Shown piece after piece: positions 16,277 to 25,524 of a stretch of DNA of 33,484 nucleotides. The DNA comes from UBA1368 sp964563125. GTDB lineage: Bacteria; Bacillota; Syntrophomonadia; Syntrophomonadales; Syntrophomonadaceae. Numbering within the stretch: the stretch's first letter is position 1; the number at the start of each line of letters is the position of its first letter. The position numbers were made by a program, and so were the translations under genes. The notes beneath the pieces were generated by a model, which saw only the letters and a program-made list of their open reading frames with translations, did not search any database and was not told the DNA's origin. The stretch lies in contig CAZLVY010000020.1 of the NCBI GenBank assembly GCA_964563125.1, positions 1 to 33,484 of the forward strand, written 5' to 3'.

Positions 16277-18019
16277 CTACACCTCCATTCGTTTTATTGC
16301 ATCAAATTTACATACCTGCTCGCAAAGTCCGCAGGCTATACAGCCCTGATTCATATGGGCTTTTTTATCTTCATCAATAAATGAAACTCCTGTACATCCA
16401 ACCCTGATACATAATTTGCAGCCGTTGCACTTGGTGGTGTCAACATATAATTTATAAGTTGGTTTCGGTACTGTGCTGAGCAGTGCACAGGGTCGTTTGC
16501 AAATGATTACCGAAGGTTCCCGCCGTGCCAGTTCTTCTTTTAATACTGCCTCCAGTTCATCTATCTGGAGGGGGTCTACTACACGGACATGTTCTACTCC
16601 GATAGCACGAACCAGTTTTTCTATATCCAGCTTTTTAGTAGGTTGCCTGGTAATTGTAAGTCCAGTTGCGGGATGGTCCTGATGCCCGGTCATAGCAGTT
16701 GTATCATTATCTAAAATCAAAACTGTAGAGGTGCCGCCATTATATACCACATCCAAAAGACCTGTTATTCCTGAATGAACAAAGGTGGAGTCGCCAATTA
16801 CTGCAACGGTTTTGGCAGCAAACTCTTGTCCGCGGGCCTTTTCCATGCCCATGGCGGTACCGATGCTGGCGCCCATGCAAATACAGGTATCCATTCCTTC
16901 CAGAGGACTTATAGCTCCTAATGTATAGCAACCAATGTCACCTGCCACTACCAAACGCATTTTACGCAGAACATGAAAGGTTCCTCTATGCGGACATCCG
17001 GCACATAACAAGGGCGGACGGGCAGGTATTTCCTTATCCAGGTTAAAACCCTCAGGCTCGCTGACGCTGCTTAACTTTTGCTGCAGATACTCGGCACTGT
17101 ATTCGCCCAGCAAAGTAAACTTTTCTTTGCCGATTACATCAATACCCATGGCTTTTATCTGCTCTTCGATTACCGGTTCCAGTTCTTCTACAACTACCAG
17201 TTTATTTACCTGAGCGGCAAAGGACTTGATTAGTTCTTTAGGCAGCGGGTTGACCAGGCCCAGTTTTAAAACTGAAGCATCCGGGAAGGCTTCTTTTACA
17301 TATTGATAAGGCACACCACTGGTTATAAAGCCTATTTTGGTATCATTTATTTCAGCACTATTTAATGGGGTGGTTTCTGCATATTGTTCAAGCTGCCGCA
17401 TGCGTTTTTCTACTTCTACATGGCGGCCTCTGGCAAAACCAGGCAGCATAACATATTTTGGCGCATTTTTCTTATAGGGTTTTAACTCTATTTCTTGCCT
17501 TTCACCAGTCTCAACCATAGTTTGAGAATGGGACAGACGCATTGTAAGCCTGAGCATTACTGGTGTATCAAATTGTTCGCTGATATCAAAAGCCATTCTT
17601 GTATAATCAAGGGCTTCCTGACTGTCAGCAGGTTCTATTACTGGTAATTTAGCAAACCGGCCATAACCTCGGTTATCCTGTTCATTTTGTGATGAATGCA
17701 TTCCCGGGTCATCAGCAGAAATAATAACTAATCCACCATTAACACCTGTATAGGAAAATGTATAGAGGGGGTCTGCTGCTACATTAACACCCACATGTTT
17801 CATAGCCACCAGTGTGCGGGCACCAGCAATAGATGCTCCAATACCCACTTCCAGTGCTACTTTTTCATTAGGTGCCCATTCAGCATATACATTGGGAAAC
17901 TCGGCCATAGTACTTACTATTTCCGTGCTGGGTGTACCAGGATAGGCGGTTGCCACTGTAACACCTGCTTCGTAAGCGCCACGGGCAATTGCCTCATTAC
18001 CTATTAAAAGTTTTTTCAT
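16277..18019 (-). CDS. iorA: Indolepyruvate:ferredoxin oxidoreductase alpha subunit
   Basis: A 580-residue thiamine-diphosphate enzyme. The N-terminal pyrimidine-binding region (AYPGTPSTEIVSTMAEF) is followed by a central transketolase-like domain. The TPP-binding domain has CAGCPHRGTFHVLRK, the GDIGCYTLGA motif and the metal-binding GDSTFVHSGITGLLDVVYN. The last ~55 residues hold two [4Fe-4S] motifs, CNGCKLCIRVGC and CIACGLCEQVC. AAGGAGG five bases ahead fixes the ATG. It sits with two aminotransferases in this window that could feed it aromatic 2-oxo acids. Confidence 0.94.
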   Translation of the reverse strand: MKKLLIGNEAIARGAYEAGVTVATAYPGTPSTEIVSTMAEFPNVYAEWAPNEKVALEVGIGASIAGARTLVAMKHVGVNVAADPLYTFSYTGVNGGLVIISADDPGMHSSQNEQDNRGYGRFAKLPVIEPADSQEALDYTRMAFDISEQFDTPVMLRLTMRLSHSQTMVETGERQEIELKPYKKNAPKYVMLPGFARGRHVEVEKRMRQLEQYAETTPLNSAEINDTKIGFITSGVPYQYVKEAFPDASVLKLGLVNPLPKELIKSFAAQVNKLVVVEELEPVIEEQIKAMGIDVIGKEKFTLLGEYSAEYLQQKLSSVSEPEGFNLDKEIPARPPLLCAGCPHRGTFHVLRKMRLVVAGDIGCYTLGAISPLEGMDTCICMGASIGTAMGMEKARGQEFAAKTVAVIGDSTFVHSGITGLLDVVYNGGTSTVLILDNDTTAMTGHQDHPATGLTITRQPTKKLDIEKLVRAIGVEHVRVVDPLQIDELEAVLKEELARREPSVIICKRPCALLSTVPKPTYKLYVDTTKCNGCKLCIRVGCTGVSFIDEDKKAHMNQGCIACGLCEQVCKFDAIKRMEV

Positions 18020-18058
18020 TATATCCTCCTTAACCCCTTTGCCTGCTTATCCAACCTG

Positions 18059-18088
18059 ATAATATCATATTTTTTTTCCGGCTGTAAA
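18059..18088 (-). promoter_or_regulatory. Possible promoter of iorAB
   Basis: On the minus strand, TTTACA (18083-18088), an 18-base spacer and TATTAT (18059-18064) lie 40 bases before iorA, in the gap after yyaC. Confidence 0.45.
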
Positions 18089-18104
18089 CAGCATCAAATG
18101 GTAA

Positions 18105-18653
18105 TTACTCTTCTACTTTATCTTCATGCAATTGACAGATAGCCTTGGCAATTGTTTTAGCCATCGCATAAACAGGTGCCAGACTGCCCTGATTGCTCAA
18201 AGTAATATTATGCCGCTCCAGGTGATTTCCCAGCACGCCGGTTATGGCATAATCGCCAATGGGCGTTAGTTTTCTCGCTAGTGCCTTGCCCGGAATAATT
18301 GGTCCCATTCTCATTTTTATATTGCCAAAATCTTTGGCGTCTCCAACTGAAGCATCGATGGCAATTATAATGTTGTTCGGGTGCATACTGCTGATCGTTT
18401 CCATTTCTTTGATAATGTTTTTGGCATGCAGCGGCCGACTAAGATGTCCGTAAATCAATATTTGCGGGTTAAGCTCTCTGACCATGCTGCCGATTAATGG
18501 TCCAAAACAATCAAGTATATGGCGGTCTGTGCCAATACATATAAAAAGAGGTTCTCCGGGATGACCGGAGCACGTCTTTTGCAAGACCTGTTTGAGCGTA
18601 TTCCCGATACGGGGATCTTCATAATGCATATCCAGCATTATTTCATTAGACAT
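18105..18653 (-). CDS. yyaC: YyaC-type spore protein (DUF1256)
   Basis: A 182-residue protein of the YyaC/DUF1256 family, whose fold resembles the GPR germination protease and hydrogenase-maturation proteases. Seen are FICIGTDRHILDCFGPLIGSMV, IAIDASVGDAKDFGNIKM and the C-terminal GVLGNHLERHNITLSNQGSLAPVYAMA. The family is found in endospore formers, so this gene is evidence that the organism sporulates. It lies five bases after the hisC-like gene and is probably in one transcript with it. Confidence 0.88.
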   Translation of the reverse strand: MSNEIMLDMHYEDPRIGNTLKQVLQKTCSGHPGEPLFICIGTDRHILDCFGPLIGSMVRELNPQILIYGHLSRPLHAKNIIKEMETISSMHPNNIIIAIDASVGDAKDFGNIKMRMGPIIPGKALARKLTPIGDYAITGVLGNHLERHNITLSNQGSLAPVYAMAKTIAKAICQLHEDKVEE

Positions 18654-18658
18654 AGATT

Positions 18659-19762
18659 TTATCCTCTTAAAACTGTTTTTAATGACTCAATAAACCTATG
18701 GTTTTCCACATGAGTGCCAATTGTAACCCGGATGTAAGTGGGAAAACCGAAAATATCAGCAGGTCTTATTATTAATCCCATTTTAAGTAAGCGTTGGAAA
18801 ACTTGCCGGCAATCCTGACCCATATCAACAAATATAAAATTAGCTTCAGTAGGTACATAATTAAGTCCCATTTCCGCGAAGGCCGCATATAAATAGTATT
18901 TGCCGCGCTGATTAACTGCCAGGCTATTATTTACATGGACATAATCATTAATTGCGGCAGCAGCAGCAACCTGAGCCAGTGAATTAACATTAAAAGGCTC
19001 GAAAACTCGCTTTACCGCCGCAGCTATTTCCTCATTAGTCAAGGCGTAGCCTATTCTTAATGCTGCCAGACCATATAGCTTGGAAAAGGTTCTTAATATT
19101 ATTACATTCTTATTATTTTTTAAATACTCTAGACCACTCTGGCAGTTATCTTGATCAGCATATTCAAAATAGGCTTCATCGAAAACCACCAGGACATCAG
19201 GCGGTATCTTTTGCATAAATGCATCGGTTTCATCCTGCCCCAAGGCAGTCCCAGTGGGATTGTTAGGGTTACATAAATAAATTATTTTAGTTTTTTCGGT
19301 AACTGCCGCCAGTATAGTTTTTAGGTCATGACGGAAATCTTTTAGCGGCACTCTGATGCATTTTGCCCCCATTATTTGGGCCGTAAACTGATATTCCACA
19401 AAGGTAGGATCAGCAAATATTACTTCATCACCTTTGTTAATAAATGTTTCCGCTATCAGCCTTAATAATTCGTCAGAACCGTTACCAATCAATATAGAAG
19501 CAGTACTGATTCCAAAAACCTGGGCTATTTTTTCTTTTAGATTATAGCAGTTACCGTCAGGGTAGAGGTTTAAACTATCTAAAGAGTCTTTAATAGCCTT
19601 AACTGCCTGGGGTGAAGAACCTAAAGGGTTTTCATTGGAAGCCATTTTCACGATATCTTCCAAGCCCAGTTCTCTTTTAACTTCTTCTATGGGCTTGCCG
19701 GGAACATAAGTATCGAGTTCAAATATCTCCGAGCGAGCTTTATTTTTAATAAAATCATTCAT
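18659..19762 (-). CDS. hisC: Histidinol-phosphate-type aminotransferase
   Basis: A 367-residue fold-type I PLP aminotransferase. It has the N-terminal SNENPLGSSPQAV, NPNNPTG, DEAYFEYA, the Schiff-base lysine K228 in RTFSKLYGLAALRIGYA, and the C-terminal FIFVDMG and RVTIGT segments. All point to the HisC family. No other his genes are adjacent and iorAB is downstream, so an aromatic-amino-acid role is as likely as histidine synthesis (HisC enzymes often accept both). AGGAGG seven to eight bases ahead fixes the start. Confidence 0.88.
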   Translation of the reverse strand: MNDFIKNKARSEIFELDTYVPGKPIEEVKRELGLEDIVKMASNENPLGSSPQAVKAIKDSLDSLNLYPDGNCYNLKEKIAQVFGISTASILIGNGSDELLRLIAETFINKGDEVIFADPTFVEYQFTAQIMGAKCIRVPLKDFRHDLKTILAAVTEKTKIIYLCNPNNPTGTALGQDETDAFMQKIPPDVLVVFDEAYFEYADQDNCQSGLEYLKNNKNVIILRTFSKLYGLAALRIGYALTNEEIAAAVKRVFEPFNVNSLAQVAAAAAINDYVHVNNSLAVNQRGKYYLYAAFAEMGLNYVPTEANFIFVDMGQDCRQVFQRLLKMGLIIRPADIFGFPTYIRVTIGTHVENHRFIESLKTVLRG

Positions 19763-19814
19763 AAATTAAACCTCCTGGTCTCACATTTGATCATATGATT
19801 ATTAATGAATAAAA

Positions 19815-19894
19815 AAAAGCCGACACCCATGGTCGATCCATACAGTAAAAATACAATCGCAATAAGTTTGTTTTTACGGCATTTACTTTAGACC
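19815..19894 (-). other. Structured leader before the hisC-like gene
   Basis: The 226-base gap between speE and hisC holds a long imperfect hairpin (GTAAAAACAA with TTGTATTTTTAC, 19836-19877). A short stem (GAC-C / G-GTGTC) running into eight T on the minus strand follows at about 19811-19833. The second may be the speE terminator or an attenuator. Neither is strong enough to name. Confidence 0.3.
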
Positions 19895-19988
19895 AAGAAT
19901 AATGGCATAAACAATACTTGTTTATTAAGCATGTTAAAAATCTACTGTCCTGCCATACAACTATTTCCTACATTAAAAAATTACCGTA

Positions 19989-20819
19989 CTACCGTAACAT
20001 TTGGCTTATATACTGAGGCAAAGCAAAGGCTGCTTCGTGAACCTTATCATTATAATATTTTAAACCATTTAACGGCTCTCTGTCACTAGATAAAATTAGT
20101 GGATTAAATCTTTTGGAACCAATTGTAAATGACCATGGTCCACTTACATAGGTAGGAATTGCGCTTAAATAAACATAAGCATTCTTATATATGGCTTTAA
20201 TATTTTTAAAACTGTCAACAAATGCTTCGGGATAGAATACAGGAGATTCAGATTGTACTACTAATAATCCGTCACTGTGGAGTGCAGCAAAGGTATTTTG
20301 ATAAAACTCTTTACTGAATAATTGTATGGCAGGCCCTACCGGGTCTGATGAATCAACAATTATTAAATCATACTGGTCATTGCAGGATGCCATAAATCTA
20401 ACCCCATCTTCGAAATAGATACTAGCTCGAGGGTCATTAAATGAGCAGGCCAGATCAGGAAAGTATTGCCGGGAAAGTTCTACTACCCGCCGATCAATTT
20501 CTAATAAGTCAACTTTTTTTACCTGCTGATGTTTTAAGACTTCCCGCAAGGTCCCACCGTCACCGCCACCGATAATAAGTACCTTTTCCGGATTAGGATG
20601 AGTATTGAGAGGAACATGGACTATCATTTCGTGGTAGATAAACTCATCTTTTTCGCTTACCTGCAAGGCTCCGTCCAAAATCATTACTCGACCGAATTCA
20701 AGCGTTTCCATAATAGATATTTGTTGAAAAGCACTTTTTTCATTATGAAGGATATCAGTAATTTTCCATCTTACCTCATACCCCTGGGTATGGTTTTCAT
20801 AAAACCAAAAATCATTCAT
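19989..20819 (-). CDS. speE: Spermidine synthase
   Basis: A 276-residue polyamine aminopropyltransferase. It has the N-terminal beta-strand domain (residues 1-60), the LDGALQVSEKDEFIYHEMIVHVPL substrate motif, the GGGDGGTLREVLKH SAM-like nucleotide loop, and VDSSDPVGPA, which carries the catalytic aspartates. It moves the propylamine group of decarboxylated SAM to putrescine. The ATG at 20819 follows GGGAGG by eight bases. Longer frames start inside the upstream gene. It overlaps the preceding unknown gene by eight bases. Confidence 0.93.
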   Translation of the reverse strand: MNDFWFYENHTQGYEVRWKITDILHNEKSAFQQISIMETLEFGRVMILDGALQVSEKDEFIYHEMIVHVPLNTHPNPEKVLIIGGGDGGTLREVLKHQQVKKVDLLEIDRRVVELSRQYFPDLACSFNDPRASIYFEDGVRFMASCNDQYDLIIVDSSDPVGPAIQLFSKEFYQNTFAALHSDGLLVVQSESPVFYPEAFVDSFKNIKAIYKNAYVYLSAIPTYVSGPWSFTIGSKRFNPLILSSDREPLNGLKYYNDKVHEAAFALPQYISQMLR

Positions 20820-21147
20820 TTTCAGTACCTCCCTGAGAAAGATTGCCTTTTTCATTTATTAATTCGGTAATTAACCGCATATTAAATAAAAGAGACTCTT
20901 CATCAGCCCAGTCTACAGCAATTAAAGTGGCTTTGATTATTTGATCAGTTTCAGAGTTATCATACCTGCTCATCCACTGCTTTAGAGCTGCTAAAAATTG
21001 CGGTTTATCTTTTTTATATATAGCCAGTTCCAATAGATTAAGCAGGAAAACCTTTTCTTCCTCGGTTATATAATATTTATAATTGTAATCAAATATAAGA
21101 TTGGCTGTTTGATGATAAATCTGTTCCAGATTTTTTCCCCAAACCAT
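20812..21147 (-). CDS. Hypothetical helical protein in the dnaB-speE operon
   Basis: A 111-residue acidic, helix-rich protein with no motif I recognise (KNLEQIYHQTANLIFDYNYKYYITEEEKVFLLNLLELAIYKK region). Its ATG directly abuts the stop of the helicase gene and its end overlaps speE, so it is translated as part of that operon. No membrane segment or signal peptide is seen. Confidence 0.72.
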   Translation of the reverse strand: MVWGKNLEQIYHQTANLIFDYNYKYYITEEEKVFLLNLLELAIYKKDKPQFLAALKQWMSRYDNSETDQIIKATLIAVDWADEESLLFNMRLITELINEKGNLSQGGTENE

Positions 21148-22524
21148 TTATCTTGTCCTTTCCGCGTCCTTCATAGTTTGTTTGGTCATATCAAAGGTTA
21201 TCGGCAAACGAATCCCACTGCGACCGTCACGATTTTTCTCAATAGTTATATAATAATTAGGATCTACATATTTCTTTAAATCTTCACTTTCCTCCAGTTC
21301 ATCTTTGGGAATAGGCGCAAGTTTAAGCATCAGGTCAGATTCATTTTTCATACGCTTGGCCCCCTGTAATGAACCATCTGGGTTTAACTGTACCAGACAC
21401 ATCACAGCTATCCTTAAGTTTTGCGCCAGCATCTTCTGGGTTTTAACAATCTGCTCTAAGATCTGCCACTCCTGTAGCTTAGGGTCCACTTTATCCATAC
21501 GTCCGATGTAATCTATTATCATTAAGTCAATATTCTTTTGCGCTCTGAATTTACGGGCAATAGAAATAGTTTTTTCTGGAGTCAGGTTTGGACAAGGGTA
21601 AGAGTAAAACCCGCTCTGTCTTAACTGTGAGTATCCTTCCAGGATTATTGACAATTCTGTTTCATTAATATTACCGCTGCGAATACGGTCGTGATCTACT
21701 GCTGATAATATTGCCCCCCATCTCAGAGCAATTTGCTGCCGGCTCATTTCTGTATTTAAATATAAAACATTGTGTGAGTTATTAACGGCTATCTCTTTGG
21801 CAGTATGCAGAGCAAAGGCCGTTTTGCCATGCCCAGTTTGGGCACCCAGGATAATTAAATCTCCCGGTTTATAACCTAAGGTAATATGATTTAAATTGTC
21901 AAAACCGGTGGGAAGACCATCTAATGGCAGTACTCCCTTATGTAATTCCTGAATCTCTTTATATCTTACAAATCTTCTTTCTACTTCATCATAACCTAAC
22001 ATAGCCAATTCCTCAGGAGTATCGACTTTATCGTCTATTTCCAGAGCAGTTAGATTAGTCAGTTCTTCTTCGGCTTCCATCAGGATTTGTTCAACTTCTC
22101 GCCCCACATCATCAATTAAAGCCTGATAACTTTTGCGCAGGAAACTTTCATACTTGCGCAGGCGCGATTTATCTTTTACTTTTCTAACCCAGTATTTAAT
22201 ATTTTCATCATCTATGTAGTGTTCGGCTATAAACTTAATCTCTTCCAAATCACGGGGATTATTAAATACTCCCAGGCTGTGCCCTTCTTTTAGCAGTTCG
22301 ACATAGGTGGGACGTATTTCCCTTTCATATAAACTGCCGATTAATTGAAAGATAGTTCCATGTCGGGGGGCGTAAAAATCTGCCACCGTTACAGTACTAT
22401 AAGCTTCAATACAAGCTTCTTCCGAATGAAGCATAGATGAAATAACACGCCGTTCGCTTTCCAAATCAAAAAGTAATTCTTTATCCAATTGCTCCTTCAA
22501 TACAGTGTTCAAATATATCTCCAC
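21148..22524 (-). CDS. DnaB-like replicative DNA helicase
   Basis: A 458-residue DnaB-family helicase. Residues about 17-120 form the helical N-domain, 120-195 the linker helices, and 200-458 the RecA-like motor. Walker A is GAQTGHGKT (227-235), Walker B DLMIIDY (333-339), the sensor VQLN (378-381), and the arginine-finger strand ITIEKNRDGRSG (427-437). All motor motifs are present, so it should be active. The usual chromosomal dnaB sits beside rplI. Here the partner is a DnaD-domain gene 30 bases upstream, as in phage or plasmid replication modules, yet the rest of the operon is housekeeping. It could be the main or a second helicase. Confidence 0.88.
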   Translation of the reverse strand: MEIYLNTVLKEQLDKELLFDLESERRVISSMLHSEEACIEAYSTVTVADFYAPRHGTIFQLIGSLYEREIRPTYVELLKEGHSLGVFNNPRDLEEIKFIAEHYIDDENIKYWVRKVKDKSRLRKYESFLRKSYQALIDDVGREVEQILMEAEEELTNLTALEIDDKVDTPEELAMLGYDEVERRFVRYKEIQELHKGVLPLDGLPTGFDNLNHITLGYKPGDLIILGAQTGHGKTAFALHTAKEIAVNNSHNVLYLNTEMSRQQIALRWGAILSAVDHDRIRSGNINETELSIILEGYSQLRQSGFYSYPCPNLTPEKTISIARKFRAQKNIDLMIIDYIGRMDKVDPKLQEWQILEQIVKTQKMLAQNLRIAVMCLVQLNPDGSLQGAKRMKNESDLMLKLAPIPKDELEESEDLKKYVDPNYYITIEKNRDGRSGIRLPITFDMTKQTMKDAERTR

Positions 22525-22554
22525 CTTAAAGAAAACTGGATTTTATCCCGGTTT

Positions 22555-23712
22555 TCATTTGCTTTTTAGTTCATCTGCCGCCACTGGAGAAACAAAAATC
22601 TCATAATCGTTCTTGGTTGATGACGGTTTTTTGTGATTTACCGCATTGAAATCAGCTTTTTTTCTCTTGCCTTTAAATTCCAGGATTTCTTTTTGGGCAT
22701 CTTCGACTTGACGAATATTTTTAGTTTTCCAGTTAGCTAGTACGCTGTCTATGTATTCAAGGCCGCCGTTCTTGGTGCGCTGGCACATTATTTCTCCGGC
22801 TTTCATAATCATCGTATGGGTAAAAGCCCAATCATATCTCCATTTGTAATAAACTGTCTTGCGGGCTTCAGCACTCATATCAATACCCGTAAAATTACCG
22901 AATTCTATAACCTCCGGGTCAAATTGACTCTTAGTACGATTAAGCTCAGTGTCAACATATTTTTTAAAATATAGTTCCAAACCTTCGACAGTGTTAATGG
23001 AGTATTCCTTCAAATCTCTGGCAATCTTGGTAATTTCCCGAGGATTATAAATATTTCTTTCGAAACACATTTCTAACATACAAAGCAGGAACTCAGGAGT
23101 AAAGGTCATTTCATCCAGCCATTTTTTCAGTTCATTTGACATCTTGATGCTCATAAGATTGCCGGTTTTCTTAGCTATAAAATCAGCTACTTTTTTATAG
23201 TTTTTATCATTAACTTTAGGAAAATCCACGTATAAGGTTTTGCGGCGTTCCTCTTCCAGTTGTAATTCAAGCTGTTCAATACGATTGTTTAAAACTTCAC
23301 TATTAATATTATTGTCTACCTTTGCTGCCATAGCAGTTTTTTTCTCGCTCAGCATATCGTGGTCTCTAATTACTAACTGGATTAATTTTTCCATTAAGGG
23401 TTCCAGATACATTTCCCGCTCATTAAAACTTTTAGACTTTTCTTCAATCTTAATTATACCTAATTTCTCCAAACGGTTAATATGACGGGAAAATTTACTC
23501 TTACTAAGAAATGGGCAGACCTGTATAACCTGTCCCATTTTTAAGCCGGTTTGATAAAGCGGTTTGCTCTTTTGAAAAGCATAATAAATAGTTGACAATA
23601 CTCCGATATCTTCCATATTCAAATCCAACTCATTGGCATACCAGTAAATGATTCCCGGAATATCGGCGTTTCCCCAACGGGTAATTTCGAGTGCAGCAGT
23701 ATAACGATGCAT
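22555..23712 (-). CDS. DnaD-domain replication initiation protein
   Basis: A 385-residue protein. Residues 1-110 form a winged-helix domain (SKSKFSRHINRLEKLGIIKIEE), about 138-160 a short coiled coil, and 172-340 a DnaD/DnaB2-like helical domain. That domain ends in the family signature YYKWRYDWAFTHTMIMKAGEIM..GGLEYIDSVLANWKTKNI. A basic tail follows. Such proteins bind DNA and help load the replicative helicase encoded just downstream. ATG 23712 has GGGGG 10 bases ahead and a good promoter; the longer frame to 23787 would begin before that promoter. Confidence 0.82.
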   Translation of the reverse strand: MHRYTAALEITRWGNADIPGIIYWYANELDLNMEDIGVLSTIYYAFQKSKPLYQTGLKMGQVIQVCPFLSKSKFSRHINRLEKLGIIKIEEKSKSFNEREMYLEPLMEKLIQLVIRDHDMLSEKKTAMAAKVDNNINSEVLNNRIEQLELQLEEERRKTLYVDFPKVNDKNYKKVADFIAKKTGNLMSIKMSNELKKWLDEMTFTPEFLLCMLEMCFERNIYNPREITKIARDLKEYSINTVEGLELYFKKYVDTELNRTKSQFDPEVIEFGNFTGIDMSAEARKTVYYKWRYDWAFTHTMIMKAGEIMCQRTKNGGLEYIDSVLANWKTKNIRQVEDAQKEILEFKGKRKKADFNAVNHKKPSSTKNDYEIFVSPVAADELKSK

Positions 23713-23746
23713 ATAAAAAAGGCCCCCAATTAAATGAAGTAAATGA

Positions 23747-23776
23747 ATTATAGCACTTAAAAACTGAATGCTACAA
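23747..23776 (-). promoter_or_regulatory. Promoter of the dnaD-dnaB-speE operon
   Basis: On the minus strand, TTGTAG (23771-23776), 18 bases and TGC-TATAAT (-10 at 23747-23752, extended form) lie 35 bases before the chosen start. Confidence 0.6.
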
Positions 23777-23850
23777 GTGAATAACATAATAGCTAATATA
23801 TGAAAAACTTACCTAATCAGATTAAACAAAGCAAAAAAACAGAAGTAGGG

Positions 23851-23892
23851 AAAAAAAATAACCAGGATATTTTTCCTGGTTATTTTTTATTT
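23851..23892 (-). terminator. Terminator of the beta-CASP nuclease gene
   Basis: A stem AATAACCAGGA / TCCTGGTTATT is flanked by A- and T-runs on both sides, so it works in either direction. It lies just past the nuclease stop and before the dnaD promoter. Confidence 0.85.
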
Positions 23893-23896
23893 TTTC

Positions 23897-25486
23897 CTAT
23901 AATTTAGATTGTAAATCTTTAAAGTAATTTATGATCTTATCATATTCGGCCTTGTCCCAATTTTCCCTGAAGACTTCATTAATTTTAGTTCTTAGGTCCA
24001 AATAAATTTGTTCTGCTAATACTGCTTTACTAACTGTTTTGCGGGCAGCGTCATCAGTATAAGATACTTTTTCGACAACATCCTGGACTGGTTTCAAATC
24101 GTATTCTTCTAACCAGTCAGGAATAATGGCAGGCACATTAAGCTGCATCTTTATTTCTTCTGCCAAAGATATCTGACCTTCTTCTTCTCCATGGACAATA
24201 AATATTGCCTTGGGCGATACCATAAATTGTTTCATCCAATTTATCAAGCCTGTCTGGTCAGCATGCGCAGAATAGGCATCAATGGTTTTGATATCAGCTT
24301 TTACTTTCACTTGTTCACCGTGAATTGTAACTAATTTCTCTCCCTCAATTAAACGGCGTCCCAGGGTTCCCTGGGATTGATAACCCACCAGAAGAATGGT
24401 TGATTCCGGTTTCCATAGATTATGTTTCAAATGATGTTTAATACGACCTGCATCACACATACCGCTGGCTGAAATTATTATGGTATTGCCCTTCTTACTA
24501 TTAAGCAGAACTGATTCTTTCTGAGAACGTGAATAGTTCAGGTTAGGCAGCTTCAGGAAGTGATTGCCATTTTCCACTAACTGTCGGGTTTCATCACCGT
24601 AAAAATCAACATTTCGCTCAAATATTTCCGTGGCGGCGATTGCCAGAGGACTGTCAATATATATCTCAATATTGGGATCTAAAAGCCCTTCCGTAGATAA
24701 AAGATTTAAATCATACAGCAGATCTTGGGTTCTCTCCACCGCAAAGGCAGGTATAATCAAATTGCCGCCCTTTTTCATGGTAAAATCAATTATCTCTTTA
24801 AGATGCGCCGGGCGGTTTTCAACTACCTCATGAAAACGGTTGCCATAGGTAGATTCAATAATCAAATAATCAGTATTTTCTATTACAGATGGGTCTTTAA
24901 GAATTGGCTGCTGATCATTACCTAAATCACCGGTAAATACTAACTTTAATTTTTTGTCTTCTTCAGTAATCCATAATTCCAATATACAAGAACCCAGAAT
25001 ATGCCCCGCATCTCTTAAACGAACTTCTATGCCGGGGGCTAGGTCAAAGGTTTCATCCATATTTATTGTTCTAAGCTGACTTAAAGATTTCAGAGCATCT
25101 TCAGCAGTATAAATAGGGTCCAGAGGCTCTTTGCCAGCCCTGATTAATTTACGGTTTTTTCGCTCAACTTCCATTTCTTGAATATAGCCGGCATCAGGTA
25201 ATAAAACTGATGCCAATTCGGCAGTAGCATGGCTGCAGTAAATAGGACCCTTAAAACCGTGTTTGCATAGTTTAGGGACCATTCCGGTATGGTCTATATG
25301 CGCATGGGTCAAAAGTATGAAATCAATTGATCCCGGTTCAACTGCAAAATCCTGATAATTTCTTTCCTTTATTTCTTTAGAACCCTGAAACAAGCCGCAA
25401 TCTACGGCAAAACGTGCATTTTCAGTCTCTAAAACGAAAAATGAGCCTGTTACTGTTTTAGCAGCACCTAGAAATTTAATTTTCAT
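23897..25486 (-). CDS. Metallo-beta-lactamase / beta-CASP nuclease
   Basis: A 529-residue protein with the metallo-beta-lactamase zinc site H61-x-H63-x-D65-H66 (LLTHAHIDHTGM), AGHILGSCILEL, GDLG, a beta-CASP insert (about 200-410) with IIISASGMCDAGRIKHHL, and the C-terminal RMMBL motif YSAHADQTGL. This is the architecture of CPSF73/YSH1-like RNases, so RNA processing or decay is likely. ATG 25486 is preferred over the TTG one codon earlier. A ~50-residue helical tail follows the catalytic core. Confidence 0.9.
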   Translation of the reverse strand: MKIKFLGAAKTVTGSFFVLETENARFAVDCGLFQGSKEIKERNYQDFAVEPGSIDFILLTHAHIDHTGMVPKLCKHGFKGPIYCSHATAELASVLLPDAGYIQEMEVERKNRKLIRAGKEPLDPIYTAEDALKSLSQLRTINMDETFDLAPGIEVRLRDAGHILGSCILELWITEEDKKLKLVFTGDLGNDQQPILKDPSVIENTDYLIIESTYGNRFHEVVENRPAHLKEIIDFTMKKGGNLIIPAFAVERTQDLLYDLNLLSTEGLLDPNIEIYIDSPLAIAATEIFERNVDFYGDETRQLVENGNHFLKLPNLNYSRSQKESVLLNSKKGNTIIISASGMCDAGRIKHHLKHNLWKPESTILLVGYQSQGTLGRRLIEGEKLVTIHGEQVKVKADIKTIDAYSAHADQTGLINWMKQFMVSPKAIFIVHGEEEGQISLAEEIKMQLNVPAIIPDWLEEYDLKPVQDVVEKVSYTDDAARKTVSKAVLAEQIYLDLRTKINEVFRENWDKAEYDKIINYFKDLQSKL

Positions 25487-25524
25487 CAATTACTTCCTCA
25501 CTTTAACAAAATATATTAAAACTA

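Noticed and set aside
20812..23787. Prophage replication module
   Set aside because: No phage structural, lysis or integrase genes are near, no tRNA or att repeat flanks it, and the genes overlap with spermidine synthase.
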